A stretch of 51,434 nt of DNA, from the NCBI GenBank assembly GCA_958430865.1, contig CAUDNR010004415.1, positions 1 through 51,434 of the forward strand, in the 5' to 3' direction. The notes under the pieces were generated by a model. The model was not told the origin of the DNA. It made no database searches and worked only from the letters and a program-made list of their open reading frames with translations. Shown here piece after piece: positions 7,653-19,613 of the stretch. The DNA is from Entrophospora sp. SA101 (lineage: Eukaryota; Glomeromycota; Glomeromycetes; Entrophosporales; Entrophosporaceae). Position 1 is the stretch's first letter, and every line of letters begins with the position of its first letter. Both the position numbers and the translations under genes were made by a program.

Positions 7653-9593
7653 CTAAAAAACTTTAACAAAATCATTCAAAAGTTGGTGGAAAACCAACCC
7701 GAATTATTTAATCAAGAGGAAATCACCGCTTCTTTACAAGCGATTGACAATTTACTAGAAACTGTTCAACAACAAGCAACCGAGCTGGAAAATAACAAAC
7801 AATTACTTTTTGCTTACCAAGCTCAAACTCAAGGTTTACATACTAAATTAACTAGGAAAAAACCACGAAGATTATCGCTCGATAGTGGCGAAGTTTCTTA
7901 TGTCGAGGGCATCATGTCTCCCCGTCGGGGTTCTAGTCGTTCAGACCACGACCATCCTTTTTCGCCTTTTTTGTCACCGCATTCTCCTTATTCCAATGGT
8001 TCGGTTTCCCCCTCTAGTTCTATCCTGGAGTTAGATAATATTTCCAATTTAGTGGAAGAGCGAGAGAATGAATTAACCGAAAGTGCGGCGGAAGTTATCA
8101 GTACCTTACAAACTAGCGAAAGCAATCTACGCCAACAAGTGGGTTCCTTAGCCCATGAATTATCGCAAAAAGAAGATTACATTAAACATTTAGTAGAAAA
8201 AAAAGAAGAGCAGGAAAAAATAATCTTGGAATTGGAGCAAGTAAAGTCAGAAAAGACTACTTTGCAAGCCAAATTGACTAAACTAGAAGAAAACAATAAA
8301 AAATTAGAAGAAGAGTTAGCCGAAACTAACAATGATTTTCTCTTAATTACGGAAAAAAATAACGAGTTAAATAGGCAATTGCTAGCTACTTATCAGAAAC
8401 AAACTGAGTTAGAACAAAAATTGGAGCATGAAATCAATGAGCGGGAACGGTTAGAAGATAGCAAAGAACAATTTTACTCTTCTTTATTGGCTAAGTACCA
8501 AGAAATCTGCCAAGCCAAGGAATCTAGTGAACGAGAAAAAGAAGAATTAGCTAATTTAATTCGCCAACAAGAAAATGATTACGAGCAAGAAAGAATCCAA
8601 CGAGAAAAAGTCTTCCAAAAACAGTTAGATAATTTACGAACTTTTCAAATAAATAGCAGCTTAAGAACCGAGGTTACTAAATTACGAGGGCAAAGACATC
8701 ATCATAGTTTTAGTATTGGTAGTGTGCCTAGTAGTCGGGCTAATTCTCCTTATGATATAGAAATTAAGGATGAGGAGATAATTTTTTCGACTAAACCTAA
8801 GTCCCGACCAGTATCTTATGATTTATCGGCAGAATTAAAGAAACAAGGTTATCAGGAACAATCAGGCAAATTCGGTATTATTACTAAGCCAGAAGAGAAT
8901 GTTTTCGAAACTTCCTTGGTCAATCCCAAGCGGAAATCAACCTCCTCACTGTTAAATCAGTCTTTGCAACTGCCCCCCGCTAATCAAGAAAGCAATAATT
9001 CCTTTGATGCACTTTTTGCCAATATTGATGATTTAGTAAAAATAGAAAACGATGTTGCTTGTCAGCAATTGCAAGAGGAAAAAAAGGCTTTAGAAGCTCA
9101 AACTCAAAAGTTAAATGAGGAATTGTTGAATTATAAGGAAGAGAAAAAAGATTGAGCCAGTGAATTAGGTCAAATTAAGTATGAATTACAAGAAAGTAAG
9201 GCTCGCCAAAGCCGAATTGATAAAGAATTAGTAAATGCTTATAATCAAATAGATGAATTAGAAGAAAAGTTGCGTGAACAAGAGGCTGATTTAGTCAACC
9301 AGAATGAAATTTCGCAAGATGAATTAGCCAAAGTAAGAAATGAACGAGATTCCCAACGATTAACTTTTACTAATTTAGCTGATAAAGTTGAGCATTTAGA
9401 AGAAGACAGTGAGGAAAAAAAACAGCAATTGGACAAGTTGAAACAATTAAACCAGCAACAAGATTTAAAAATCAAAGAATTAGAAAAGCAACAAAAAGAA
9501 GCAATTGTTGATTTAGATGGATTAGAACAAAAAGAACGAGAATTCTCGGCCTTAATCGAACAAGCCGAACAAATTTTAAAAATAAGAAAATAA
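7638..9593 (+). CDS. large coiled-coil protein, 651 aa
   Basis: ATG at 7638, one TGA (Trp) at 9153. Almost the whole protein is heptad-rich coiled coil (residues about 155-345 and 480-651), broken by a Ser/Pro/His-rich low-complexity stretch (about 90-135) and a second polar linker. No enzyme motif. It heads a plus-strand series of coiled-coil genes spaced 2-5 bases apart, divergent from rep. SMC-like length but no ATPase head. A scaffold or filament role is possible but unsupported. Confidence 0.7.
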
Positions 9594-9595
9594 AT

Positions 9596-9877
9596 ATGAC
9601 TAATAAACCCCAAGAACAAATCAAAGAATTAGAAAATAAGTTGGATGATAATCTAAACCGCATGGTAAAAATTGTCAGTGAATATAGAAAATTAGAAGCC
9701 GAAAATGATAAGATAAAAAAAGACCTAGAAGATTTAAAAAAAGAAAATGACGATTTGAAGCAAGAAAGCACTACCAACACCAGAGAAATTGATCAAGCCT
9801 TAAAGGGAGCTGAAAGCAAAGCTGATGAATTAGAAGCCCAAATATTGATCATGGAACAATTATTAAAAATCAAATAG
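9596..9877 (+). CDS. small coiled-coil protein, 93 aa
   Basis: ATG two bases after the previous stop; no Shine-Dalgarno sequence. The whole chain is heptad-patterned with charged residues and ends LLKIK, like the end (ILKIRK) of the upstream protein. It is probably a paralogous coiled-coil partner. Function unknown. Confidence 0.6.
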   Translation: MTNKPQEQIKELENKLDDNLNRMVKIVSEYRKLEAENDKIKKDLEDLKKENDDLKQESTTNTREIDQALKGAESKADELEAQILIMEQLLKIK

Positions 9878-9881
9878 CCTT

Positions 9882-10148
9882 ATGGAACGAGAATTAGAAA
9901 TATTGCAAGACAAAAACGAGAAACTAGAAAAAGAATATGCTGATTTAGTTAAGCAAATTCGCTTATTGGAAGAGGAAAATGCTCAATTAAAAGCCGAAAA
10001 CAAAAAGTTCAAAGAAGAGGATGCTGAAGTAGATAAATCATTAAGCAAACTTGATGAAGAAATGGATAAACTTGGCGAGGGTTTGGATGAATTAAAAGCA
10101 TTATTTGATGAACCGGCAACTCAGATAGAAATTCCTCCCAAAAAATAA
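9882..10148 (+). CDS. small acidic coiled-coil protein, 88 aa
   Basis: ATG four bases after the previous stop. Heptads run through residues 1-70 (strong Leu register), with a short Pro-rich tail (IEIPPKK). Third of four consecutive coiled-coil genes, likely translated from one mRNA. No known family. Confidence 0.6.
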   Translation: MERELEILQDKNEKLEKEYADLVKQIRLLEEENAQLKAENKKFKEEDAEVDKSLSKLDEEMDKLGEGLDELKALFDEPATQIEIPPKK

Positions 10149-10154
10149 TGCCTA

Positions 10155-10691
10155 ATGTCTGATGCTTTTTTACAGCGGATAAAGGAATTAGAGGCCAAAT
10201 TAAACAAATGTGATGCTCTATTAAAAAATTTTCAGAACAAGATTAAGGATTTAACGAGTAATAACTCCGCAGAAATTAAAGCCAAAGACCAAGAGTTAAA
10301 AGATTTACGCCAAAAATTAACCGTTTATTCGCAGGAACGAGATAATATTCAACAAGAGTTGGATGACAAAGTAAAAGAGTTAGAAAACTCTAATCTGTCT
10401 AATCTAGAAAAGCAACAACAAATTAATCAAATATTAACGGACAGCAAGAACGAACTTAATGCGGTTAATCGCAGTTTAATGACCAACTGAACTAATTATA
10501 ATATTCAACGGGATAAAATGCTCGATTATGCAACTCGGTCTTGTCCGGCTTGTGAAATGAAAAACAAGGCAACGACCGATTTAGTTCAGGTGCGGAATTG
10601 ATTATTTGGAGCCGTATTTTTACTCTTGATTTTACTTTTACTATCCTTTTTTAAAAAAACCAACCAAAAACCAAAAATTAAATCACTTTAA
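10155..10691 (+). CDS. tail-anchored coiled-coil protein with CxxC motif, 178 aa
   Basis: Two TGA are read as Trp. Residues 1-120 are coiled coil. They are followed by CPACEM (a C-x-x-C zinc or redox motif) and a C-terminal hydrophobic run (LFGAVFLLLILLLLSFF) ending in a lysine-rich tail. The topology is that of a tail-anchored membrane protein and could tether the preceding coiled-coil proteins to the membrane. Confidence 0.6.
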
Positions 10692-10703
10692 CTTAGACTT
10701 AAC

Positions 10704-11765
10704 ATGAATGAAATAGAAAATAACCAACACGACCAAAAAATAAAAGAATTAGTGGGCAAAGTCCGCCAAGAATTAGGAAGCGAAATAATCGAAAAACCCA
10801 ATAGTAAGGTCAATGAATACTTAAGTGAAATCGAAAACTTAGAAACCGTTATCCCCGAAGAAACCAAAAAACTCTGGACGGAATTAGGAATTGCTGAAGA
10901 TACTAATCAGCAAAAATTAGTTCAAGAAGTCCAGCGACTAGCGGAATTATTTGCTACTGAAAATTCCCAGAAAATAAAGGTCCATTTTGCCACGGAAAAG
11001 ACACCCCAAGAGCAATTAAAAGGCCAGAATGGAACCACGGAAAAAAAAGACGAAGAATTCCATATTTACTTAAATCTGGAAAGAAAGGATAAACAGGGAA
11101 ATTTTTGCCCTAATTTAGTCTTCTGAACTCTAACTAATGAACTTTCGACAATAGGCGGTGGTGAACCAGCCAAAAACCCTGACTTTTGGCAGCATTTTGA
11201 CCAACAACAGTTATGAGTAAAGGAAAATCTAACTGAAGAATATCAAAAACAATTCACTTCCTTACTTACTCCCTCTACTTTTCCCCAGGAACTATTAGAG
11301 ATAAAGGATTTATACCAAGTTTATTTTCCTAATTTAGAGGATATCCCAGATAGTCAAACTAGTCAAGCCCTAGTCAACCCAGAAATAGTGGATAAAACTT
11401 GGTCAATGATTCGCCAAGAATTAATAGAATTAACTAGCCAAGAAGTAAAAAAAAATCCCAGTGAAGAAGAATTAAATAAACTAGCCATTAAGGCAACCAT
11501 TAATGGTAGTGCTGACCAGCACTACACTATTTTAGTAAACTATCATTCACAAAGTCCTTGCCAAGAAAAGATAAAAGAACTAATTGCTACTACTCCTTTA
11601 CAGTTAGAAAACGAAGCTTTGAAACAGAAAACTAGTCAATTACCTAGTCCGGAGAATTTTGCTAAACTAACTAAACAAAAAACCGAGTTAGAAAATTATC
11701 TGCAAGATTATATGAGTGAAGAAGATTATCAGGAAATTCGCAAAAAAATAGACCAAATTAAATAA
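10704..11765 (+). CDS. hypothetical protein with terminal coiled coil, 353 aa
   Basis: TGA codons at 11124 and 11214 are read as Trp and join three fragments. The N-terminus is charged and helical, the middle is mixed alpha/beta with strand-like stretches (EFHIYLNLER, HYTILVNYH), and the last 55 residues form a coiled coil. Two similar beta segments suggest an internal duplication. No family recognised. Confidence 0.6.
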
Positions 11766-11769
11766 AAAT

Positions 11770-12408
11770 ATGAAAAAAGCCTCAGAAAACATTATTAAAA
11801 AAAACGCCCAAGAGTGAATAGAAAAAACCTACCCGCGCTTAATCCAAAAAAACCTGAAAAAGTTGGATATTAGTAATCAAAACTTAGCGGGTTCGCTCGA
11901 TTTGAATTATTTCACTAAATTAGAAGAATTAAAGTGTTGCAATAATCCTTTAACTGCTTTGATGTTATTTGACTGTCCTAATTTAAAAAAATTGGAGGTG
12001 GATAAGGAAGTGCAAATATTTGCTCGCCACAACATCAAAGAATTAGTAAGGAGTGAGTTGGCGAAAAAAGATGAAAGCCAAAGACAAAAACGCCAAGCCC
12101 GAATAGTCCCAGCCTATGCTTTAATTTGGAATAATATCCATGCTGATTTTACTCTCGAACTAACCAAAGTCTGGCAAGATTTAGGTTTTACTCAAGAACA
12201 AGTCCACGACTGAATTAAGGTTGGTTTTCAGCCCACTGATTATGAAGTTTGCACTTGGTTGCGGGATGTAGCGAAAAAAGATGTGGAATGAATTTTAAAT
12301 AATGCCACCCGCCAAGGAGTAGAGCGAAATTTTTTGCTGTGAAAAGAAAATCAAAAGCAAATTGAATTACAAACTCAAATTGAACAATTACTCCATGGCA
12401 AATATTAA
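11770..12408 (+). CDS. LRR protein with C-terminal helical W..GF domain, 212 aa
   Basis: ATG at 11770; four TGA are read as Trp. The N-terminal cap NAQEWIEKTYP is the same module found in the giant LRR genes at 37800 and 42450. It is followed by about two LRR units (LKKLDISNQNLAGSLDL, LEELKCCNNPLTAL). The C-terminal part (LTKVWQDLGFTQEQVHDW, then a CTWLRD motif) is a helical domain also seen in 17327-18277. LRRs bind proteins; the target is unknown. Confidence 0.7.
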
Positions 12409-12420
12409 CCTTTAAAAATT

Positions 12421-13278
12421 ATGAATAATACAATTAACGCCCAAGAATATTTAACTGACAAAAATGTTAAAGAAATCAGTTCAGCCGAAACCAAACTAAC
12501 GGGGGAACTAATCATCCAAGATTATCCCAGTTTAGAGCAAATAATTTTAGCGAACCATGAACTAACTTCTTTAACGATTAACAATTGTCCTAATTTAAAA
12601 AGTTTGAATGTGCGGAATAATCAATTAACTAAATTAGAGTTTAACCAAACTCCTGAAATAGAACAAATAATTGCTGGTAAAAATGAATTAAGTATTTTAG
12701 ATTTAACTAACTGTTCTAAACTTAGAGAATTAATTATTCCTGATAATCCTTATCTTTTGGAAACAAAAGGATTAAATTTATCAACTATTACTAATCTTAA
12801 TATTACCAATACTTCGGTTAATTTAACTCAAGATTACGAAGAATTAAAAAACGAAAAAGAAAGGTTATTAGGAGTGATAGAAACTTTAAAGGAAGGAGGA
12901 GAAGAAGGCAAATTAATGCTCACTGAAGCCATTGAAAGTAGTAGCCAAGTTGAGGAAACAATTCAAAGGCATTTACAAAAGACCGAAAAAGAATGAAAAG
13001 AATATTTGGCTCATCCAGAGAAAGCTTTGCCTGCTTTTCAAGTTCCCGAAAGTCGTCAAAAGGCTAAAAAAGTATTAATATTAATTGCCGAAGCCCAAAC
13101 GAACCGCAATTATCAAGAATTATGCGATAAATGGAACGGGAAAGGAGAACACAATGGCGATAATGATTTTGATTGCGGTAGTTTAAAAATCCTAATGGAT
13201 TATTTAAAGGTTAGAAATTATTTTAGAAAAAAAGAAGAGCAATTTTTATTAAATAGAAATTTAAAAGTTTATGAATAA
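12421..13278 (+). CDS. LRR protein with coiled-coil C-terminus, 285 aa
   Basis: ATG at 12421; one TGA (Trp) at 12994. Residues about 5-140 hold LRR units of roughly 21 residues with the pattern L-x-x-L-x-x-x-x-N-x-L-T-x-L (for example LKSLNVRNNQLTKLEF). Then comes a coiled coil and a polar tail. Its stop overlaps the next ATG by eight bases. It begins with INAQEYL, a variant of the shared LRR cap. Confidence 0.7.
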
Positions 13279-14434
13279 AGAATTATTAAATAATAACAAT
13301 GAGACTGGTTTAAACCAGAAATTTTTTAAAGAAGTAATCGAAAACAGTCATCTTTCTGAAGAAAGTAAAAAAAGATTAGGAGATTTAGATAAAGGATGAA
13401 AAAATGATCAAGTGAAAGAAACTCTAAAGGAGGAGGATAAGTCTAAAATTCAAGTTTACGAAAAGTTAGAGGTTAAAGATTTGCCCAAAGATTGAAGAGA
13501 GCAATTAATTCGTTTAAAACATTTAGAAAAATTATTGACTGATTATGAGCCTAAAATAGAAGAATTAAAAACTTGAACCGATACTTTTGGTGAGCAAAAA
13601 CCGGAAGAAGTTCAGTCCAAATTTACTAATTTAGAAGAAGAATATAAGACTTTTAAGCAAAAAAGTGAAGAGCAAATTCAAGAACTAACTAAAAAATGTG
13701 AATTAGCAGAAAATAAAGTTAAAGAATGAGAACAAAACTTTCCTAATCAGACTGCTTTAATTGTTGAGCAAGAAAAAGAGGAATTGAAAAAAAACTTAGG
13801 AGAATGAATTGAAAATTGGGGCGGTAAAGAATTAGCGGAAGTTAGAGCAGAGTGAGAAGAATTAAAAAAAAGACCCAACATTGAGATTACTGAACAGCAA
13901 TTTTGAGATGATTATGTGAGGAGAGAAAAGAAGGAGCAAAGTAAATTAAAAGATGAAGAATTAGTCAAAGAAAAAGAGAAAGTAAAAAACCTTACCGAAA
14001 AAAATAGAAAATTATTTTTTGCAGTTAACAGTTATTTAAAAGCAATCAGAACTAAAAAATATACCTCCATGAAACCGGTTTCAACTATTAAACAGGCTCG
14101 AGAGGAAATTGCTAAATTGTTGGAAGAAACTGAAAATGGGTGAAATTACTATTTAGAGGGCAATGATGAAAATATTACTAAGACAACACTTGAATTAAGA
14201 TTAAGCACTTGGGAAGAGAAAAAGGAACAGTTAGTTCGGCAAATCTTAGAATGAATTAAGGAAGCGCGGGTTACCTTGGATTATGAAAAGTTGCTGGAAA
14301 GGTGAAACAATATCAAAAAAGAAAATGAAGAAAATGGTTTTGACGGTACTCCTTATTTATTAGAGAAATTATTAGAAGTCAAAGATTTTGAAGCACCACC
14401 CGTGATTAGTGCAAAAGAGGAGGGGGTATTATAA
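13271..14434 (+). CDS. coiled-coil protein, 387 aa
   Basis: ATG at 13271 overlaps the previous stop. About ten TGA are read as Trp, spaced through the chain. Most of the sequence is charged and helical, with coiled-coil stretches around residues 75-175 and 215-255. It directly precedes the portal-like gene by three bases. No family recognised; a scaffold role is conceivable from position only. Confidence 0.6.
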
Positions 14435-14437
14435 ACA

Positions 14438-15376
14438 ATGGAATACAATGATATTTATAGAAATTTAGATTGTTTTCAAAGTTTCCAAAACAGTCTGATT
14501 AAAATTATTAAAACTTACTATTTTGGATTGACTTGTAAATTAACGGGAGAAGGTAAGTTATTAACGATTTGGTTTAATTTTGTCAAGATATTAATTAATC
14601 AAGGGAGAGTAGCAATTATTTATTATGGAGGCAATTTACTATTGGCTGAAGTTGTTGATGGCTATCCAACTCAAACTGGCGAATGAGCCGATTTGAGAGT
14701 TCTGTTTTTTGGTGATAAGAAAGGAAATGAATTTACTCCGGGAGAAGGTCAGTATGTTATTTTCCAGTGAGGGGAGGGAAAACCTTTTGACTTATCTGAA
14801 TTTAGGCACGATATTTTAGAAATGTGATACTTAAAAGGATTAATTGGTTGAGACCAAGATAAAAGTAAAAAACGAATTACTATTGAATTTGAAAAAGACC
14901 CGGGTAAAGATGGTTGAAAGAACCCTATGAATTCTTATGAACATGGATTTATTGGAACAATTGCACCAGGCAAGACCACTAATCCAATTAAGAGATGAGA
15001 TTATTTTATTCCTAAGGATACGGCCGAACGGAAGCAATTATGACAAGATTTAAAGGAGGTAGAAAGCAGATTTTTTTTCAAAGTAGGAATGAGGCATAAT
15101 CCTTTTGCCAAAGAGGAAAGACAAAATAATCCAGAAATTGTCAGCGGACAAGCCTATTTTGATGCCTGAGAATTAGACAAACAAGAAGGAATTATTAAAG
15201 GTATTTTAGATTTTCAAGGAAAAACTTGGGGAGGCGGGAAATATAATTTACAATTTGGTAGTTTACCCACTTTATTAATTGAAAATCAAACTACTCAATT
15301 ATTATCTCATGTCAATAATTATCAAAATAACGCCCAACCTTTTTTAAATACTAAAGAAAAGACTTCCGATTTTTAA
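14438..15376 (+). CDS. possible phi29-type portal (upper collar)-like protein, 312 aa
   Basis: ATG at 14438, many TGA (Trp). Length is close to phi29-family connector proteins (about 310 aa). Shared layout: a hydrophobic helical N-terminus, then a mixed region with the strand GRVAIIYYGG, a mid helix, and a late segment NPFAKEERQNNPEI followed by a helix and the strand GKYNLQFG. That resembles the K-x-E-R-x-x-x-x-E-V portal signature followed by a wing strand. The match is one of order and spacing and no alignment was possible, so treat it as a hypothesis. It could equally be an unknown structural protein. Confidence 0.35.
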
Positions 15377-15380
15377 CAAT

Positions 15381-16094
15381 ATGAATCAACAATACATTTT
15401 AGAACTAGAAACTAAAAATAAAGAGTTAGAAGCTCAAGTTGCTAACTTTCAAAAAGAACAATCGGCCTCTATCACTGCTTTTAAGGAAAAAGAAAAAGAG
15501 ATAAAGGACTTAAATTTTAGTCTGAATAATCTGAATATTGAACATGAAAATAGTAAAAAGAAACAGCAAGAATTAGAACAAAAGAATAAAGAAATTTTAA
15601 AGGAACTAAAAAAAGCCAAAGAATTGGTTAAAGGCAAGGATGAAGTAATTGCTAACTATGTTAATGAAACTCAAGAAATTCAACATACTAAGGAAAAGAA
15701 TGATATTTTAAGCAAAGAATTAAATAAAGTTAAAGAAAGAGCCAAAGAGCTAGTAATACAAAATAGTCAATTAGTTTTAAAATATAAGAATTTAGAAAAT
15801 AAATATCAAAAGCAAGAAAAATCTCTGCTAGAAATTGATAATAAACTAACTGCTGAATGAGAAAAGAATAGGATTTTAGAAGAAAAATTAGCGGAAAAAG
15901 AAAATAATTATTTCGACTATTCCGACCAAGACTTACATAACCCCAAACTTAATCCTTATGTAGGAAAAGCTAAGGAATTACAAGAGCAAATTCTTGATTT
16001 ACAAGAAGAATTAAGAGAAACTAAAGAAAGGATTCCCAAAACCCCGATTTTTCCCTTGAACAATCAATTCAAGGGAGTAAGAGGAATAAAATAA
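15381..16094 (+). CDS. coiled-coil protein, 237 aa
   Basis: ATG five bases after the portal-like gene; TGA at 15858 is read as Trp. Residues 1-175 are an almost unbroken coiled coil rich in Lys and Glu. The C-terminal 60 residues are more polar with Pro. Phage scaffolding proteins often look like this and often lie beside the portal gene, but so do many other coiled coils. Confidence 0.6.
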
Positions 16095-16099
16095 TTAAT

Positions 16100-17047
16100 A
16101 TGACAACAATTGAAACTTGACTATCGAAACTTACGAAAGAAAAATGCTTAATTCTAACTGATTTATATTTGGATGATGAGGATTTAGAGGGTAAATTAAA
16201 ATTAGAATGAAAAGATTTTCCTAAATTAGAAAGAGTTTGGCACCATCATAAATTAAGGATAATAACTAATTATGAATTAAGTATTGCCACACTTTTGGAA
16301 ATAAAAGACCTTGAGGGGTTGTTTCTAGAAACTGAAAGTAATGTTCAGGTTTTGAAGTATACCCCAGCCGAAGAAGTAATGGAAGAATTGTATCCGGATA
16401 CAGATGAAAACAAAACAATCACTAGTTTAAATCTAACCCAAAAAGGATTGCGAGGAGTTTTGGATTTAGAAGATTTTGAGAGCCTAGAAGAATTAACTAT
16501 AAATTTAGATTGTCCATGAGGAAGAAAATATGCTAAATCTAACCATATTACTGATTTGGTCTTACCCACTTCTTTAAAAAAACTAAATTTAACTAATAAT
16601 CCTAATGATTGAGACTTATCAAAATTGGCTACTTTAACTGATTTGGAAGAGTTAAATTTACAAGGAGATAGCAAATATCCCGCTCAATGAATTGGTTCTT
16701 TAGAAGAATTAAAAAAGTTAAAAAATTTAACTAAATTAAATATTTCTTACAACCCAAACATTAGATTAGGACTAGAAAATATTAAGAATTTGGCAGAAGT
16801 GGAAGCAAAAGGAACTATTTACGAAAGGTCTTTGAAATCTTTTAATGGAGATGTTAAGGCTTGAAAAGTGATTATTCACCAAAAAGATGTTTCAGAGGAT
16901 AAAGATGAAATAATTCAGAAAATTAATGAATATTTAGAAAAGTCACATGAGTTTTTAAAGAAATTAAATGAAAGAGGTTATACCGACCGAGACTTAGTGA
17001 ATAAGATTGAGTTATTGGAGGCTAGAAATAGAGAATTGATTAAATAA
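16100..17047 (+). CDS. LRR protein, 315 aa
   Basis: Six TGA are read as Trp. A non-LRR N-terminus (about 110 residues) is followed by LRR units such as ITSLNLTQKGLRGVLDLE, LKKLNLTNNPNDWDLSKL and LEELNLQGD, then a helical C-terminus. The last A of its TAA is the first base of the next ATG (17047). Likely a protein-binding module of the same family as the other LRR genes here. Confidence 0.65.
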
Positions 17048-17314
17048 TGACAATAGATGAAGCACTTAAAAATTATTCCTTAAAATGTTCAGAAATTGGA
17101 GAAAGTAAAGAGGAACAATATTGAATTTTCGTTAATTACAATAAAAGAACTTTTTGAAGGGCAATCGGTCAAGACCCGAGAGAAAATGAGGCATTAAAGA
17201 ATAAAGTACTGAAAAGTTATTAAAGAAGAAATTTTAATTTTGGAAAGTGATGATGCCGAAAGGATAAAGTTACAGAAGCGACTTAAAGATATTACAATTC
17301 TTAACGCCCTATAA
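17047..17314 (+). pseudogene. small protein, 58 aa, with a possible frameshifted extension
   Basis: ATG at 17047 runs to TAA at 17221-17223 (58 aa, two TGA as Trp). The +1 frame is open from about 17197 to TAA at 17312-17314 and encodes a charged helical stretch with no start codon of its own. This suggests one protein of about 90 aa broken by an indel near the A4 at 17212-17215. No family recognised. Confidence 0.45.
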
Positions 17315-17326
17315 ACTATCAAAAAT

Positions 17327-18277
17327 ATGCCTAAATGTTGAATTCATGTTGAAACTGCTACAACAAAAAAAACTACACCCTTAAAAACTCATCCGGGATT
17401 TCCCGAAGATAGTATTAAACAAGGTCTGGCGCTTGCTTTGATTTCTAAACCCCAAGTGAGAGATTTGGCAATCCAACCTCATCGTCATTGAGAGTTTGAA
17501 TTTAAGGACAACCAAATAAAGAAACTAAAAGAGGAAAAGCAACAATGAAAAGAAGTATCAAAAAACCTAGAAAAACAAGCCGAATCCTTACTTGGTAAAG
17601 AATTAACCATTGAAGAATTTAAAGAACAAATCCTAATTCTCAAAGATTTATTTACTAAAGCTGATTTACCTAATACTTTTGCTCTATTGTTGGAAAGTTG
17701 GGAAGAATTAGTGAAAATTAACCATATTTTCGAAAACCTTGGTCAGCGTTTTCCACATTTTTCTGATAATGATGAAAGTTCAAGTAGCGAGGATGAAGGT
17801 GGTGGAGAAAACGACGATGATAGTGATGAAGAGACAAATAATTCAGAAAGCGGTAGTGAAAATGGCGATGACAGTGATAATGATTCCGATTCTGAGTCAG
17901 AAGAAACTAAACAGAAAGGAAAAGAAAGAGAAAAATTAGAAAGGGAAAAGGCAGAAGCGGAAAGGCAGGAACAGGAAAAAAAGAAAAAACAACAGGAAGA
18001 GCAAACTAAACAAGCTGAACGGGAAAAAGAATTAAAAAAATGGAGAGATATAGATATTAATTTCACGGAAGAATTAGTAAAAGAATGGGTAAATAACGGC
18101 TTTAATTATGATACTGCTAAGGAGTGAATGGATATTGGCATGAACCCCCAAAAAGATGTTGGTTATTGTGCTTGATTAAGAAGTATTAAGAAACTAACCC
18201 CCGAACAAGTATTAAATTATGGAAATAGGGCTGAATTATGAAATAAATACCAAGAATTCATGAGCGAAAAAAATTAA
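17327..18277 (+). CDS. acidic Ser/Asp-rich protein with helical W..GF domain, 316 aa
   Basis: TGA codons are read as Trp. Layout: an N-terminal mixed domain (1-120), a highly acidic Asp/Ser/Glu repeat region (about 145-200), a Lys/Glu/Gln-rich helix (about 200-240), then a C-terminal domain (NFTEELVKEWVNNGFNYD ... YCAWLRS) that matches the C-terminus of the LRR protein at 11770-12408. The long acidic linker is unusual for such a small genome and recalls host-type nuclear or scaffold proteins. The CT-rich reverse strand gives spurious antisense frames. Confidence 0.65.
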
Positions 18278-18413
18278 AAAAGGAACTCATCGCAATTACA
18301 CCGAAGTTTTTAAAGCAAAAGGTAAAATTGAAAATTATGATGAAACCACTGCCACTTTAACTTTTGGCAAAAAAGCCAAGATTGAAGGGATTATAGAATA
18401 CTTTCCCTTATAA
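18260..18413 (+). pseudogene. small protein with homopolymer frameshift at its start
   Basis: ATG at 18260 (inside the end of the upstream gene) reaches a stop after five codons in its own frame. The +1 frame is open to TAA at 18411-18413 and reads as a sensible 45-residue beta-rich protein. Removing one A of the A7 run at 18267-18273 would restore it. This may be slippage, a sequencing error or a true mutation. Confidence 0.4.
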
Positions 18414-18428
18414 TATAACTATTAACTT

Positions 18429-19337
18429 ATGAAAATACAAGGATTAACCGAAAAAATTAACCAAACTTTAAGCGATAAAGACAATACTATTAATTATTTA
18501 GAAGAGGAACAGCAAAAATACCAAGAATTAACCAAAGAAGTTAAAGAAATATTAACTAAATACGGTGTCTCAAACTTCACACAATTAAGTAATGGCATTC
18601 AAGGCCTTTTGTCTGACCGAAAAAAATATAAAGACGAACGAGACCAAGCCCGATTAGAAATCACCGAAAAAGATGACCGTATTGCTCAATTAGAGAAATT
18701 GTTTCACGGCACCGCCAAAATATTTAGTAAACAACACAACTATGTTGACCAATTAAAAGAGCGATTGGAGCAAGAAAAACAAAACAAAGGCATAAGTCCA
18801 GAACAAATGGATCATTTACAAGCTGATATTAAACGGTTGGATGAGGAAAAACAACAATTAACTGAGCGAATTGAAGAATTAGAGGATAAGGAAAAATTCC
18901 TCAAAGAATTTAGAGATAAAGAACTAACTGAGTTACGGAAAGAAAAACTAACTATTAGTGATAATTATGAGAAATTAAGAACTGATATTAATGATGTTTT
19001 AAAACCAATAAATCTTGAAACCACTATTGCTGAAAATGCGACAGAAGATGAAATTTTACTTATAGAAATTAAAAAAGTAGTGACAGAATTAACCAAAGAA
19101 CAAGGTTGGTGGGATAAGTGGATTAATGATGAAGCAATCACTACCATGTCGTTATCGGCAGCAAATTATATTTATGCACAAAACATAGCTAATTCGTATT
19201 GAACCATTCATGCTGTGGGACGACGAAATGTTAGAGAAATTATTTTAACAGCAGATGGTTTAAATAAGGTAGGAATTTCTTTAAAACAATCTAAAGAAGT
19301 AATGAAACTATTATACCAATGTTACCGAGATAAATAA
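18429..19337 (+). CDS. coiled-coil protein with C-terminal WW-containing tail, 302 aa
   Basis: ATG at 18429; one TGA (Trp) at 19200. Coiled coil covers residues about 1-195. The tail contains LTKEQGWWDKWINDEA then a conserved-looking domain (ILTADGLNKVGISL). A diverged copy of the LTKEQGWW segment lies inverted at 19594-19650 in the next, convergent gene. The C-terminal domain may be the functional part and the coil a spacer. Confidence 0.65.
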
Positions 19338-19613
19338 TTATGGTAAGTTTTTGTAGTATTCAGAAATTAATTTAATATTTTTTTTAAATTCATTCACACT
19401 TTGTCAAGCAATATCTAAATCCGTGAAATGAGTGGGAAAAACAACTTTATAAATTAAATAATTATCACTCTCTTCAGAAATATTAATTCCAATCACATTT
19501 CGAAAATTATTTACATCTCTTTCTGGCAATCCTATCACATTATCTTTTTTTATTTTAATTCACATCATTTTTATATTGCTTCAATTTGTGTGATCATTTC
19601 TTTCTTCATTCAT
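19338..19613 (-). CDS. hypothetical protein, 91 aa, inverted partial paralogue
   Basis: ATG at 19613; the frame remains open upstream to about 19665 without another ATG. The upstream part encodes QLTKEQGWWNKWMNEE, close to LTKEQGWWDKWINDEA in the convergent gene at 18429-19337. The body of the protein is different. Either this is a short gene whose start was lost, or a truncated duplicate. It is the only minus-strand gene between 7.6 and 22.7 kb. Confidence 0.5.

Noticed and set aside
9245..9780. Long antisense frames opposite the coiled-coil genes
   Set aside because: These are mirror images of Lys/Glu-rich coding sequence and give Ser/Phe/Leu-rich strings with no domain.
17743..18066. Ser/Phe-rich antisense frame
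   Set aside because: Shadow of the acidic repeat of 17327-18277.
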